This document shows positions 6,052-14,188 of a stretch of DNA of 30,030 nucleotides, piece after piece; the stretch's first letter is position 1, and every line of letters starts with the position of its first letter. The translations under genes and the position numbers were made by a program. Location of the stretch: assembly GCA_934180065.1 (NCBI GenBank), contig CAKPRA010000021.1, positions 1 to 30,030 of the forward strand. Direction: 5' to 3'. This stretch comes from an uncultured Clostridia bacterium. Its GTDB lineage: Bacteria > Bacillota > Clostridia > TANB77 > CAG-508. The notes under the pieces are model-generated. The model did not search any database and had not been told where the DNA came from. It saw only the letters and a program-made list of their open reading frames with translations.

Positions 6052-9000
6052 TTACTTAAATAAATCCATAATTTCTTCTTTAGAAAGCTTACTAATGAAA
6101 GTTTCATTTGTTGACAACATATTATCAACTAATTTAGCTTTACGCTGTTGAAGCTCATAGATTTTTTCCTCAATAGAATTTTTAGTAATTAGCTTATATA
6201 CTTGAACATTACGTTTTTGACCTATTCTATAGGTTCTATCTGTTGCCTGATTTTCAGCAGAAATATTCCACCAAGGATCATAATGAATAACCATATCTGC
6301 TCCAATCAAGTTAAGACCTGTACCACCAGCTTTTAATGAAATCAAAAATACTTTAATATCAGCATTCTCATTAAATTCATCAACCAATTTAATTCTATCA
6401 CTAACTTTAGTCTGTCCTGTCAATTTAAAGTATTTTATTCCTTCTTTTTCAAGTTCAGGTTCAATTAAATCAAACATAGATGTATATCCAGAAAATAATA
6501 AAATTTTGTGATTTGCTTGGACAGCATCTTTAATTATCTCCATACATTGATTCAATTTTCCACTTCCAGCTTGATAATTATTAATAAATAGGCTTGGATG
6601 ACAGCAAATCTGTCTTAACCTCATCAATAAAGCTAAGATTTTCATTTGATTTTTTTCAAAACTATTTACCTTAAGTTCATTTGCAACCTCTTCTCTAGCC
6701 TCAGCCATATATGACATATAGATTTTTTGTTGCTCGTCCTCCATTTCACTATTAAGTACAGTAACTGTTTTATCTGGCAATTCAGTTAAAACTTCTTCTT
6801 TGATTCTTCTTAAAATAAATGGCTCTATTAACATCTTCAATTTTTTTACCTTATAACTATCTTCCTCTTTTATAATAGGAGTTTCAAATAGCTCTTTAAA
6901 TTGTCTATAACTATACAAATAACCAGGCATAGAAAAGTCGAAAATAGACCAAAGCTCTGCTAAGGAATTCTCAATAGGAGTACCAGTTAAAGCAAATCTT
7001 GTCTGTGCTTTTATTTGTTTAATAGCTTTAAAATTTTGTGTATTATTATTTTTTATATATTGAGCCTCATCTGCAATTATATATTTAAACTCATATTTCA
7101 GATTTTTATATTCTTCAATATCACGTTTTAATAAATCATATGAAGTAATTATAATATCATATTTATCTATATCTTTTATTATTTTCTTTCGCTCTTCAGC
7201 ATTTCCTGAGATTACACAAGCATTCAAGGACGGAGCAAACTTTTTTAATTCACTAAACCAGTTTAGAGCAAGTGAACTAGGAGAAACAACAATACTTGTT
7301 TTTCTATTTACAGCATTATTATTATAATCCAACAATAAAGTAATTACTTGAAGCGTTTTTCCAAGACCCATATCATCAGCTAATATACCACCAAGGCCAT
7401 AATTATCTAGCGTTTTAAGCCATTTAAATCCAACTTCTTGATATCTTCTCATTGTAGCATTTAAATTATTTGGAACATTAATATTATCTATATCTTCATT
7501 TTTCAAATCATTCAAAAAATCTTTATATTCCTGGTTTTTATGAACATTTATACCTGTATTACTTAAAATCTTATCCAAATACAAAGTTCTATAAATTGGA
7601 AGTTCAAGCTCTCCATCAACAAGTTTATCGTATTTTAATTCTCCATCAATATTTAACTTTTCAAGAAAATCTAATGTTTCATTCTCCTCTAAATCAATAT
7701 AACTACCATCATTTAGTCTATAGAATTTCTTACGAAGCTTATATCTCTCCATAATTTCTTCTAAGTCTTTTGCAGAAAAATTGAAATTATTCAAGTCTAA
7801 TTTAAGCAGATTATTTTCTAATCTAATACCAATATCAAATATTTTTGGATGCTTAATTTCCCTTTTCTTAAAAGCTTCAGTTACTAAAACTTCATAATTT
7901 TTCATATAGAAATATATCTCATCAGATAAAAAATTATATATTTTTTCATCATCAGTAAGAATTAGTCTTCCATTTTTTTGATCAAGCATAAAACCAGTAT
8001 TTATAAATGTTTCAAGTGCTTTCGTTTCTTTAACAACATCACGTGGTATCTTAATATTTTTATCATCTACCAAAGGATTAAATTCAAAATCCTTATATCC
8101 AAATTTTACATCAGCAGTTACAAAATTTGATTCATTAACATCTAAAAAAACTTTTACATAAAGCTCTTGCGGAATATATTTTTCCATTTCCTCTTGACTT
8201 ATTTTTCCAATTTTAAAATAATCCTTTATACTTGGTACCACTAAAGAAAATAATTTTGGTAAATCTTTTTTATTAAAAACAACTTTTTTTGTAAAATTGT
8301 CTTTAAACAAATCCAGTAACTTTAAAATAGTATTTTGATAATTTTTTGGACATCTATAAATTACATCTTCTATAATCATATATAAATAATCTTTTCCATA
8401 TAAAATACTATAATTGTAAATATCTATATTTGAATAAAATCTATAGTTTTTTTCATCTTCCTCTTCTAGAATAAACTCAATTTCTGGCTCTTCATCTAAA
8501 AATAATATTTTATCAGATTTATAGTCTTTTTTTATTTTAATATAATTTCCTTCTAATACATCAAAAAGTTCGTCTAAACAAGTATTAGAAATAGTTATTT
8601 CAGATTCAGTCATAACTTTTCCATAATAACGTTGTTGCCCCAAAGATTCATTTGTATATTTCATAATTTCAGCATATTTTAAAATAAAATCCAACATTTT
8701 TAATTTCTCAGGTCTAATATTATCTCTTGAATGTTTAAATTCTATTTTAGTGCCATATTTAAAAGTACCACCATTAAAGAAATTATCGTAAAATTCAATT
8801 AAGTTCTTGATTTTATATGTGTTTTTTCCATCTGATATTTCAAATTCAACACTCATTTCTTTTTCAGCAGTATTATAAATTATCTTTGGTTTTATATCTA
8901 TCAAATCTGTTTGATTTTTTAAATCCTTTTTATTATTTTCTTCTTTTTTACACAAATCCTCATAAAAACTATTAATTATCTGATTAAAAGCTTTATGTTG

Positions 9001-9369
9001 ATTTGTTTTATCGTAAAATCTATTATCTTTTTTCTTAAAATCATCTAGCCCAAAAATACTTGCATACTCTTTACTATTATCAAATTTATTTATAGTTGCT
9101 ATTAAATGACTACAATACTTATTAGTTGCCTGATAATCACTACAACTACAATTAATATTAGTTATTTTATTTTTTTGAATTTTTTCAAATATATCATGGG
9201 TTTCATTTTTACCTTTAACTTTAGCATGTAACTCAAAATTTTTATTATCATCATATTTTGCTTTTATTATTTTTATTGAATTATTTTGTAAAAATTCATT
9301 TGCCTTTGCAATTTTTTCATCATCTGCATAGTGATATATTTCCTCTATGATTTCTTTGCTCACTAACAT
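6052..9369 (-). CDS. SWIM zinc-finger SNF2-family DEAD/DEAH-box helicase
   Basis: This is a 1,105-aa bacterial SNF2/RapA-like ATPase that moves on double-stranded DNA or remodels protein-DNA complexes. Near the N-terminus a SWIM zinc finger is visible: C74-x-C76 ... C86-x-H88 (INCSCSDYQATNKYCSHL). Residues 100-600 form the poorly conserved SNF2-associated region. The helicase core has ILADDMGLGKTLQ (Walker A, about 660-672), IIADEAQYIKN (DEAQ box, about 764), LTGTPIENSLAELWSIFDF, then the second RecA lobe with LISLKAGGTGLNL and QATDRTYRIGQ (motif VI, about 1040). All catalytic motifs are intact and the length is usual for the family. The ATG at 9369 has AGAGGAG 6 bases upstream. It is downstream of gatB, separated by a REP-like element, and ends at a good terminator. 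Its physiological substrate is unknown. Confidence 0.95.
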   Translation of the reverse strand: MLVSKEIIEEIYHYADDEKIAKANEFLQNNSIKIIKAKYDDNKNFELHAKVKGKNETHDIFEKIQKNKITNINCSCSDYQATNKYCSHLIATINKFDNSKEYASIFGLDDFKKKDNRFYDKTNQHKAFNQIINSFYEDLCKKEENNKKDLKNQTDLIDIKPKIIYNTAEKEMSVEFEISDGKNTYKIKNLIEFYDNFFNGGTFKYGTKIEFKHSRDNIRPEKLKMLDFILKYAEIMKYTNESLGQQRYYGKVMTESEITISNTCLDELFDVLEGNYIKIKKDYKSDKILFLDEEPEIEFILEEEDEKNYRFYSNIDIYNYSILYGKDYLYMIIEDVIYRCPKNYQNTILKLLDLFKDNFTKKVVFNKKDLPKLFSLVVPSIKDYFKIGKISQEEMEKYIPQELYVKVFLDVNESNFVTADVKFGYKDFEFNPLVDDKNIKIPRDVVKETKALETFINTGFMLDQKNGRLILTDDEKIYNFLSDEIYFYMKNYEVLVTEAFKKREIKHPKIFDIGIRLENNLLKLDLNNFNFSAKDLEEIMERYKLRKKFYRLNDGSYIDLEENETLDFLEKLNIDGELKYDKLVDGELELPIYRTLYLDKILSNTGINVHKNQEYKDFLNDLKNEDIDNINVPNNLNATMRRYQEVGFKWLKTLDNYGLGGILADDMGLGKTLQVITLLLDYNNNAVNRKTSIVVSPSSLALNWFSELKKFAPSLNACVISGNAEERKKIIKDIDKYDIIITSYDLLKRDIEEYKNLKYEFKYIIADEAQYIKNNNTQNFKAIKQIKAQTRFALTGTPIENSLAELWSIFDFSMPGYLYSYRQFKELFETPIIKEEDSYKVKKLKMLIEPFILRRIKEEVLTELPDKTVTVLNSEMEDEQQKIYMSYMAEAREEVANELKVNSFEKNQMKILALLMRLRQICCHPSLFINNYQAGSGKLNQCMEIIKDAVQANHKILLFSGYTSMFDLIEPELEKEGIKYFKLTGQTKVSDRIKLVDEFNENADIKVFLISLKAGGTGLNLIGADMVIHYDPWWNISAENQATDRTYRIGQKRNVQVYKLITKNSIEEKIYELQQRKAKLVDNMLSTNETFISKLSKEEIMDLFK

Positions 9370-9394
9370 AATATACTCCTCTTTTCGTTTTACA

Positions 9395-9516
9395 TGGGAA
9401 AAGGGGACGGTTCTCTTTTCCCTAAATTGGGAATTTGGGACAGTCTAAAGCAATTAAGATATGTTTTTTGTAAAATAAAGAAGGAAAAGGGAAAAGAGAA
9501 CCGTCCCCTTTTCCCA
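9395..9516. repeat. REP-like element with perfect 28-bp inverted arms
   Basis: The arms 9395-9422 (TGGGAAAAGGGGACGGTTCT and so on to TTTTCCC) and 9489-9516 are exact reverse complements over 28 bp, around a 66-bp centre. The centre has GGGAATTTGGGACAGTCTA (9429-9447), found again with one mismatch in the element at 11033-11051. The GGGGACGGTTC core is a kind of dispersed extragenic palindrome common in Clostridia and often associated with REP-associated (IS200-like) transposases; none is encoded here. It starts just 2 bases after the gatB stop and could fold in the transcript, but lacks a U-run. Confidence 0.75.
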
Positions 9517-9518
9517 TA

Positions 9519-10958
9519 TTAATTAAGCTCCTCTAAAAACATCTTATTCAACATTTGAGGATTTGCCTTTCCTTTTGTTGCTTTCATTGCCTGTCCAACC
9601 AAAAATCCTAATGCTCTATCTTTTCCAGCTTTGAAATCAGCAATTGACTGAGGATTTGCATCTAATACTTGCATTACAATCTTCTTAATTGCTTCCTCAT
9701 CTGAAATCTGAATCCAACCTTTTGATTTAACAATTTCTTCTGGATCATTTGGATTTTCAAATAATTCATCCAATACTTTTTTACCAATAGCACTACTTAT
9801 AGTACCTTTTTCAATCAGCACAATCATTTTTCCTAATTGCTCTGCAGTAAATGGTATTTGATCTGGTTCCATTTCTTTCTCATTTAATATTCTTGAAATA
9901 TCTGATAAAATCCAGTTTGCGGATAATTTTGCATTTCCGCAAATATTTTTTGCTCCTTCAAATAAATCTGATAAATATTTTGATGCAGTTATTAATTTTG
10001 CATCTTTTTCAGATAAACCATATTCAGACATATATCTAGCTTTTCTACTTTCTGGTAGCTCTGGTAAATTCTTTTTAATGTTTTCAATATATTCTTCAGA
10101 TAGACGAATAGCAACTAAATCAGGATCTGGAAAATATCTATAATCTTGAGCATCTTCTTTACTTCTCATTGGGAAAGTTCTTCCAGAAACATCATCCCAT
10201 CTTAAACTTGTTTGCTCAACTGTTCCGCCCTCTTCAATTAAATCAATTTGTCTATTTTTTTCATATTCTATAGCTCTAACAATTGACCTAAACGAATTCA
10301 TATTTTTCATTTCAGTACGGGTTCCAAACTTTGTATCGCCTTTTTTTCTTACTGAAACATTAACATCGGCACGGAAAGAGCCTTCTTGCATTTTACAATC
10401 TGAAACTTCAATATATTCAAATATAGATTTTAATTTTTTTAAATATCTCTCAGCCTCACCTGCAGAGCGAATATCTGGTTCAGATACAGATTCAATAAGT
10501 GGAACTCCTGCTCTATTTAAATCAACAAGACTTCCTCCTCCGAATTCATCATGATTTAGTTTTCCTGCATCTTCTTCAATATGAATACGCAATAATCTAA
10601 CTTTTTTTAGATTTCCCTCATCATCTTCAATTTCAACATATCCATGTTCACAAAGTGGTTTATCAAATTGAGATATTTGATAAGACTTTGGAAGATCTGG
10701 ATAAAAATAATTTTTTCTATCATTCTTGCTATTTCTTGAGATTTCGCAATTAGTTGCAAGACCAGCTTTCACAGCATATTCAACAACTTTCTCATTTAAT
10801 ACAGGTAATGTTCCAGGCATTGCCATACATATAGGACAGCAATGAGTATTTGGAGCACCACCAAATTCAGTAGGACAACTACAAAAGATTTTTGTTTTTG
10901 TAGAAAGCTCAGCATGAACCTCAAGTCCTATTACAACTTCATAATCACTTCTTGCCAT
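9519..10958 (-). CDS. gatB: Asp-tRNA(Asn)/Glu-tRNA(Gln) amidotransferase subunit B
   Basis: GatB (479 aa) is the tRNA-binding and transamidating kinase subunit of GatCAB, which turns misacylated Glu-tRNA(Gln) or Asp-tRNA(Asn) into the amide form. The N-terminal signature is VVIGLEVHAELSTKTKIFCSC with the zinc-type cysteine pairs C-x-C and CCPIC, then YFYPDLPKSYQISQFD, LLRIHIEEDAGKL, LVDLNRAGVPLIE and RTEMKNMNSFRSI. The C-terminal YqeY/tail domain ends KGKANPQMLNKMFLEELN. The start was set at the ATG at 10958 (MARSDYEV) because AAGGAG stands 8 bases upstream; a GTG six codons earlier would swallow that site. It is separated from gatA by 203 bases holding a REP-like element and a polypurine tract, unusual inside this operon. 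Confidence 0.97.
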   Translation of the reverse strand: MARSDYEVVIGLEVHAELSTKTKIFCSCPTEFGGAPNTHCCPICMAMPGTLPVLNEKVVEYAVKAGLATNCEISRNSKNDRKNYFYPDLPKSYQISQFDKPLCEHGYVEIEDDEGNLKKVRLLRIHIEEDAGKLNHDEFGGGSLVDLNRAGVPLIESVSEPDIRSAGEAERYLKKLKSIFEYIEVSDCKMQEGSFRADVNVSVRKKGDTKFGTRTEMKNMNSFRSIVRAIEYEKNRQIDLIEEGGTVEQTSLRWDDVSGRTFPMRSKEDAQDYRYFPDPDLVAIRLSEEYIENIKKNLPELPESRKARYMSEYGLSEKDAKLITASKYLSDLFEGAKNICGNAKLSANWILSDISRILNEKEMEPDQIPFTAEQLGKMIVLIEKGTISSAIGKKVLDELFENPNDPEEIVKSKGWIQISDEEAIKKIVMQVLDANPQSIADFKAGKDRALGFLVGQAMKATKGKANPQMLNKMFLEELN

Positions 10959-10997
10959 ATAACTAGCTCCTTTCACGCAAAGTGGTAAAAAGGGGAA

Positions 10998-11124
10998 AAG
11001 GGAAAAGGGGACGGTTCTAATTTCCCAAAAATGGGAAATTGGGACAGTCTATAAAATTAGTTAAATATAAATATATGTCCCTTTTTCCCAAAAATGGGAA
11101 ATTAGAACCGTCCCCTTTTCCCTT
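10998..11124. repeat. REP-like element with perfect 30-bp inverted arms between gatA and gatB
   Basis: Arms 10998-11027 (AAGGGAAAAGGGGACGGTTC then TAATTTCCCA) and 11095-11124 are exact reverse complements over 30 bp. Inside, TTTCCCAAAAATGGGAAA forms smaller hairpins at both sides, and GGGAAATTGGGACAGTCTA (11033-11051) matches the centre of the 9395-9516 element. It sits between two genes that must be made in equal amounts, so the transcript would carry this large hairpin. Confidence 0.75.
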
Positions 11125-11159
11125 CCCTTCCTTCCTTTTCCTTTTTTCTTTTTCCTTTT
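11111..11159. other. 49-bp uninterrupted homopurine/homopyrimidine tract
   Basis: The plus strand is all C and T from 11111 to 11159; the gat transcript strand is all A and G. It starts 2 bases after the gatA stop codon (in transcription order) and merges into the right arm of the REP-like element. Tracts of this length can form triplex DNA. Confidence 0.8.
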
Positions 11160-11161
11160 AT

Positions 11162-12628
11162 CTATTTTTTAAATTCTGGTTTATAATTTTCTCTAAATTT
11201 TGTTGCTTGTTCGTATGTATAAGCTGCATTTAATATTGTTTCTTCTGCAAATTTATTTCCTATTAATTGCATTCCAACTGGCATTCCATTACTGTCAACA
11301 CCACATGGAATTGATATTCCTGGAAGTCCAGCTATATTTACAGAAACAGTACATATATCTGACAAATACATTTCTAAAGGACTTGATTTTGAGCCAAATT
11401 CAAAAGCAACAGTTGGTGATGTTGGTGTCAATATAACATCATATTTTTCAAAAGCCTTTTCAAATTCTTTTGCAACTAATGTACGAACTTTTTGAGCTTT
11501 TTTATAATATGCATCATAGTAACCTGAACTTAGCACATATGTTCCTAAAATGATTCTTCTTTTTACTTCAGGGCCAAATCCTTCACTTCTTGAATTAATA
11601 TAAATATCTCTTAATTTCTCAGATTTTTCTGATCTATAACCATATCTTATACCATCAAATCTTCCTAAATTAGAGCTTGCTTCAGCACAAGCAATTATAT
11701 AATATGTAGCAAGTGCATGCTCTGCAATATCAAGGGAAATTTCTTCAACTACTGCTCCAAGCTCCTTGTATTTTTCTATTGCTTCTTGAAGTTTAGCCTT
11801 AACTTCTGGATTTATTCCATCTCCGAAAAACTCCTTTGGAACTCCAATTTTTAGTCCTTTAACATCATTTTTTAATGCTTTTGTGTAATCTACAGCTGGT
11901 CTATCAACAGATGTTGTATCTTTTGAATCATGTCCAACAATCAAGTTTAAAAGCATTGCACTATCATAAACATCTTTAGTAATTGGTCCAATTTGATCTA
12001 AAGATGAAGCAAATGCTACCAATCCATATCTTGAAACTAATCCATATGTTGGTTTGAATCCTACAACTCCACAAAAAGCTGATGGTTGACGGATTGATCC
12101 TCCAGTATCACTACCAAGAGCCCAAGGAACCATATTAGCAGCAACAGCAGCAGCAGATCCTCCTGAAGATCCTCCTGGTACTGTGTTTAAATTCCATGGA
12201 TTTCTAGTTTTCTTAAGAGCTGAGTTTTCTGTAGACCCCCCCATGGCAAACTCGTCCATATTTAATTTACCAAGATTTATCATATTTTCACTATTTAGTT
12301 TTTCAATAACCGTAGCATCATATGGTGCAACAAAATTTTCAAGCATTTTAGAGCTACATGTTGTTTTAATTCCTTTTGTACATAAATTATCTTTTATACC
12401 GATAGGAATACCTGCAAATGTTGATTTACATTCTCCCTTATTAACTTTATCTTCAATCTCTTTTGATTTTTCAATCGCTTCATCAGCTAAAACTGTAACA
12501 AAAGCACCGATATCTTGCTCTTTTTCTTTGATTCTTTCAGCATATGCTTTTGTTATATCAGATATTGTAAGCTCTTTAGCATTTAATTTTTCCTGAAGTT
12601 CATGAACTGTAAGCTCAGTAATATTCAT
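11162..12628 (-). CDS. gatA: Asp-tRNA(Asn)/Glu-tRNA(Gln) amidotransferase subunit A
   Basis: GatA (488 aa) is the amidase subunit that frees ammonia from glutamine for the GatB reaction. It has the amidase-signature catalytic triad context: GIPIGIKDNLCTKG (Lys, about 74-87), GGSSGGSAAAVAANMVPWALG and SDTGGSIRQPSAFCGVVGFKP (cis-Ser and nucleophile Ser in GSDTGGSIR). The C-terminal part has LTPTSPTVAF, SVNIAGLPGISIPCG and PVGMQLIG. The length is usual for the family. The start ATG at 12628 has AAAGGAGG 7 bases upstream; a TTG directly before it is in frame but less likely. It lies 27 bases after gatC. Confidence 0.97.
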   Translation of the reverse strand: MNITELTVHELQEKLNAKELTISDITKAYAERIKEKEQDIGAFVTVLADEAIEKSKEIEDKVNKGECKSTFAGIPIGIKDNLCTKGIKTTCSSKMLENFVAPYDATVIEKLNSENMINLGKLNMDEFAMGGSTENSALKKTRNPWNLNTVPGGSSGGSAAAVAANMVPWALGSDTGGSIRQPSAFCGVVGFKPTYGLVSRYGLVAFASSLDQIGPITKDVYDSAMLLNLIVGHDSKDTTSVDRPAVDYTKALKNDVKGLKIGVPKEFFGDGINPEVKAKLQEAIEKYKELGAVVEEISLDIAEHALATYYIIACAEASSNLGRFDGIRYGYRSEKSEKLRDIYINSRSEGFGPEVKRRIILGTYVLSSGYYDAYYKKAQKVRTLVAKEFEKAFEKYDVILTPTSPTVAFEFGSKSSPLEMYLSDICTVSVNIAGLPGISIPCGVDSNGMPVGMQLIGNKFAEETILNAAYTYEQATKFRENYKPEFKK

Positions 12629-12655
12629 CAAAGTTCCTCCTTTACATTTCTATTT

Positions 12656-12943
12656 CTATTGTATTACTTTTGGAATCTTAAACATTCCTCTTTCTTGTGA
12701 TGGTGCATTTTGAAGTAATAGCTCTTTATCTTCGAATTCCACTATCTCATCTTTTCTAAATACATTATAATTATCATTTGCCCCAATTGTTTCATCAAGG
12801 CCATCTGTTGGTGCATTATTAACTTGCTCAGCAAAAGTTAATATATCTTGTAAATTTTCTAAATAATTATCAATTTCTTCTTCTTTAAGCTCTAAACGTG
12901 CCAAATTTGCAATATGTAAAAGTTGTTCACGACTAACCTGCAT
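12656..12943 (-). CDS. gatC: Asp-tRNA(Asn)/Glu-tRNA(Gln) amidotransferase subunit C
   Basis: GatC (95 aa) is the small belt-like subunit that wraps GatA and stabilises its contact with GatB. The N-terminal helices LLHIANLARLELKEEEID and LENLQDILTFAEQVN and the C-terminal LRKDE-like block (FRKDEIVEFEDKELLLQNAP) with the ending GMFKIPKVI are typical. The start ATG at 12943 has AAGGAGAT close upstream. It is the first gene of gatCAB, with a good promoter at 12975-13003. The presence of gatCAB suggests indirect amidation of Gln- and/or Asn-tRNA in this organism. Confidence 0.96.
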   Translation of the reverse strand: MQVSREQLLHIANLARLELKEEEIDNYLENLQDILTFAEQVNNAPTDGLDETIGANDNYNVFRKDEIVEFEDKELLLQNAPSQERGMFKIPKVIQ

Positions 12944-12974
12944 CTTATCATCTCCTTAATTGAATTTGTTCAAT

Positions 12975-13003
12975 ATTATATAGCTTTTTTATTCAAAAAA
13001 CAA
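12975..13003 (-). promoter_or_regulatory. Sigma-A-type promoter of gatCAB
   Basis: Minus strand: TTGTTT (13003-12998), 17-base spacer, TATAAT (12980-12975). The predicted leader is about 25 nt and contains the AAGGAG site, a normal arrangement. No T-box-like leader fits in this space. Confidence 0.55.
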
Positions 13004-13015
13004 GACCTAATTCTA

Positions 13016-13052
13016 GGGACAAAGTAAAAAAATTATTTTTTTACTCCGTCCC
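13016..13052. repeat. Hairpin with REP-like ends between divergent promoters
   Basis: GGGAC (13016-13020) pairs with GTCCC (13048-13052), and AGTAAAAAAA (13023-13032) pairs with TTTTTTTACT (13036-13045). The outer CCGTCCCC resembles the ends of the GGGGACGG elements seen at 9395 and 10998, but the element is short and probably a remnant or a minimal form. It lies just upstream of the gatC promoter. Confidence 0.55.
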
Positions 13053-13067
13053 CATTGATTAAATATT

Positions 13068-13097
13068 TTGTTGTGATAAAATATTATCAAATATAAT
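13068..13097 (+). promoter_or_regulatory. Candidate promoter of the zinc-ribbon protein gene
   Basis: TTGTTG (13068-13073), 18-base spacer, TATAAT (13092-13097). The transcript would have a leader of about 60 nt before the ATG at 13162. Confidence 0.4.
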
Positions 13098-13161
13098 TTA
13101 AAGAAAGAGTTAATTTATGATGTTATTTTATATAAATCTAGATTAATTGATGAGGTATATT

Positions 13162-13398
13162 ATGAATTTTAACAAATGTAAACGCTGTGGATGCTTTTTT
13201 ATTTCAGATAAAGAAATATGTCCTTCATGTACACCAAAAGATAATAATGAAATTTCAAAACTTAATAATTTTTTTAACGAAAATACAAACACCATAACAT
13301 TTAATGAATTATCAACAGCTACTGGTATTTCTAAAAAAAATCTATCAAGATATATATCTGAAAAAAACTTTGAATATAAAAAACAAATACAACTTTAA
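13162..13398 (+). CDS. Small zinc-ribbon / HTH protein, YvyF-like
   Basis: This 78-aa protein begins MNFNKCKRCGCFFISDKEIC and has two cysteine pairs (CKRC ... CPSC), a treble-clef or zinc-ribbon arrangement. It is followed by a helix-turn-helix-like stretch TFNELSTATGISKKNLSRYI near the C-terminus. The layout resembles YvyF, the small protein of Bacillus flagellar/anti-sigma operons, but no flagellar gene is in the window, so the resemblance may only be structural. The ATG at 13162 was chosen because GAGG lies 6 bases upstream; an in-frame TTG-ATG at 13147-13152 would place that site inside the gene. It is the only plus-strand protein gene here, divergent from gatCAB and convergent with the DUF4190 gene. 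A regulatory role is possible but unproven. Confidence 0.7.
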   Translation: MNFNKCKRCGCFFISDKEICPSCTPKDNNEISKLNNFFNENTNTITFNELSTATGISKKNLSRYISEKNFEYKKQIQL

Positions 13399-13431
13399 TT
13401 CCAAATAAAATTATTAATAATTTCATATTCA

Positions 13432-13484
13432 AATAAAAAGAAGCCAATAATAATATAAAAATATTTTATCAGCTTCTTTTTATT
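13432..13484. terminator. Bidirectional terminator between convergent genes
   Basis: AATAAAAAGAAGC (13432-13444) pairs perfectly with GCTTCTTTTTATT (13472-13484). T-rich flanks occur on both sides, so it can serve the zinc-ribbon gene (plus strand) and the DUF4190 gene (minus strand). The inner 27 bases are AT-rich and can extend the stem. Confidence 0.7.
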
Positions 13485-13509
13485 ATATATTAATCAATAT
13501 ATGTAATTA

Positions 13510-13824
13510 TTATAAAGAATTAATTGCATTCATAGCATCTATTAATTCATTAGCTCCATTTGACAATAAGCTAACTATTGTAACTATAGCTACAATTCCT
13601 ACAACGATTCCTACAACTCCAAGTACAATACCAGCTATAGCCATTCCTTTACCTTTTCCTCCCAATTCAGAAGATTTTTTTAGTCCAATAATAGATAATA
13701 TTATACCTACTATACCTGTAATACAATAAAAATTTATAAATATAGATACTAAAGAAACGACAAAACCAGCAATTGCTAATCCATTATTCTTATTAGAATC
13801 TACATTGTTCATATTTTCGTCCAT
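13510..13824 (-). CDS. DUF4190-type small membrane protein
   Basis: This 104-aa protein has two hydrophobic segments and the DUF4190 pattern: NGLAIAGFVVSLVSIF, GIVGIILSIIGLKKS, then KGMAIAGIVLGVVGIVVGIVAI. The repeated A-I-A-G-x-V motif at each segment start is typical. The N-terminus is Asn/Asp-rich (MDENMNNVDSNKNN) and presumably cytoplasmic; the C-terminal tail is short and polar. The ATG at 13824 has AAGGGGGG about 8 bases upstream. The family has no defined role, though members are often small and accompany surface or secreted proteins. It ends at a shared bidirectional terminator. Confidence 0.78.
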   Translation of the reverse strand: MDENMNNVDSNKNNGLAIAGFVVSLVSIFINFYCITGIVGIILSIIGLKKSSELGGKGKGMAIAGIVLGVVGIVVGIVAIVTIVSLLSNGANELIDAMNAINSL

Positions 13825-13897
13825 CTATTTCACCCCCCTTTGGAGAAAGTATAACATTAAAAAAAATAAAAATCTATAAAAATATTTTATTTTTTTC

Positions 13898-13926
13898 TTG
13901 ACTCATAAAAGTATCTATATTATAAT
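13898..13926 (+). promoter_or_regulatory. Promoter of tRNA-Ser
   Basis: TTGACT (13898-13903), exactly 17 bases, TATAAT (13921-13926). The tRNA 5' end is 18 bases after the -10 box. This is the best promoter match in the window. Confidence 0.8.
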
Positions 13927-13943
13927 ATGAAAAGTTCAAACAC

Positions 13944-14034
13944 GGAGGATTACCCAAGTGGTTGAAGGGGACAGTTTGCTAAACTGTTAGGGTTCGTAAG
14001 GGCCGCGAGGGTTCAAATCCCTCATCTTCCGCCA
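13944..14034 (+). tRNA. tRNA-Ser (anticodon GCU)
   Basis: A 91-base class II tRNA. The acceptor stem GGAGGAT (13944-13950) pairs with ATCTTCC (14024-14030, one G-U), followed by discriminator G and encoded CCA (14032-14034). The anticodon arm is ACAGT-TTGCTAA-ACTGT with GCT at 13978-13980, reading AGC and AGU. The long variable arm GGGTTCGTAAGGGCC and the T-arm GAGGG-TTCAAAT-CCCTC are both present. Confidence 0.97.
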
Positions 14035-14070
14035 AAGATATACTATTATTACAATAGTATATCTTTTTTT
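14035..14070 (+). terminator. Rho-independent terminator of tRNA-Ser
   Basis: AAGATATACTATT (14035-14047) and AATAGTATATCTT (14053-14065) form a perfect 13-bp stem with a 5-base loop, followed by TTTTT. It begins directly after the CCA end. Confidence 0.85.
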
Positions 14071-14154
14071 ATTAAAAAATTAAAACATAAATTACTAGTA
14101 TTAGCATTTTAAATTTTTTTATTTTCTATAATAAAAAAAATACTGTTTTACATC

Positions 14155-14182
14155 AAAAAAGAGAACAGCTCTAGCTGCTCTC
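14155..14182 (-). terminator. Terminator of the giant surface-protein gene
   Basis: Minus-strand RNA has GAGAGCAGCU (14182-14173), a 2-base loop and AGCUGUUCUC (14170-14161). The 10-bp stem has one G-U and is followed by UUUUUU (14160-14155). It is 6 bases after the stop codon. Confidence 0.85.
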
Positions 14183-14188
14183 TTTTTT

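Noticed and set aside
10959..10976. Upstream GTG start for gatB
   Set aside because: It would put the strong AAGGAG site inside the coding region; the ATG at 10958 fits it at 8 bases.
12944..13060. T-box or riboswitch leader before gatCAB
   Set aside because: The promoter lies within about 60 bases of gatC, leaving no room; the nearby hairpin is upstream of the promoter.
14071..14154. A short gene between the tRNA terminator and the giant gene's terminator
   Set aside because: Only AT-rich sequence with stops in every frame and no ribosome site.
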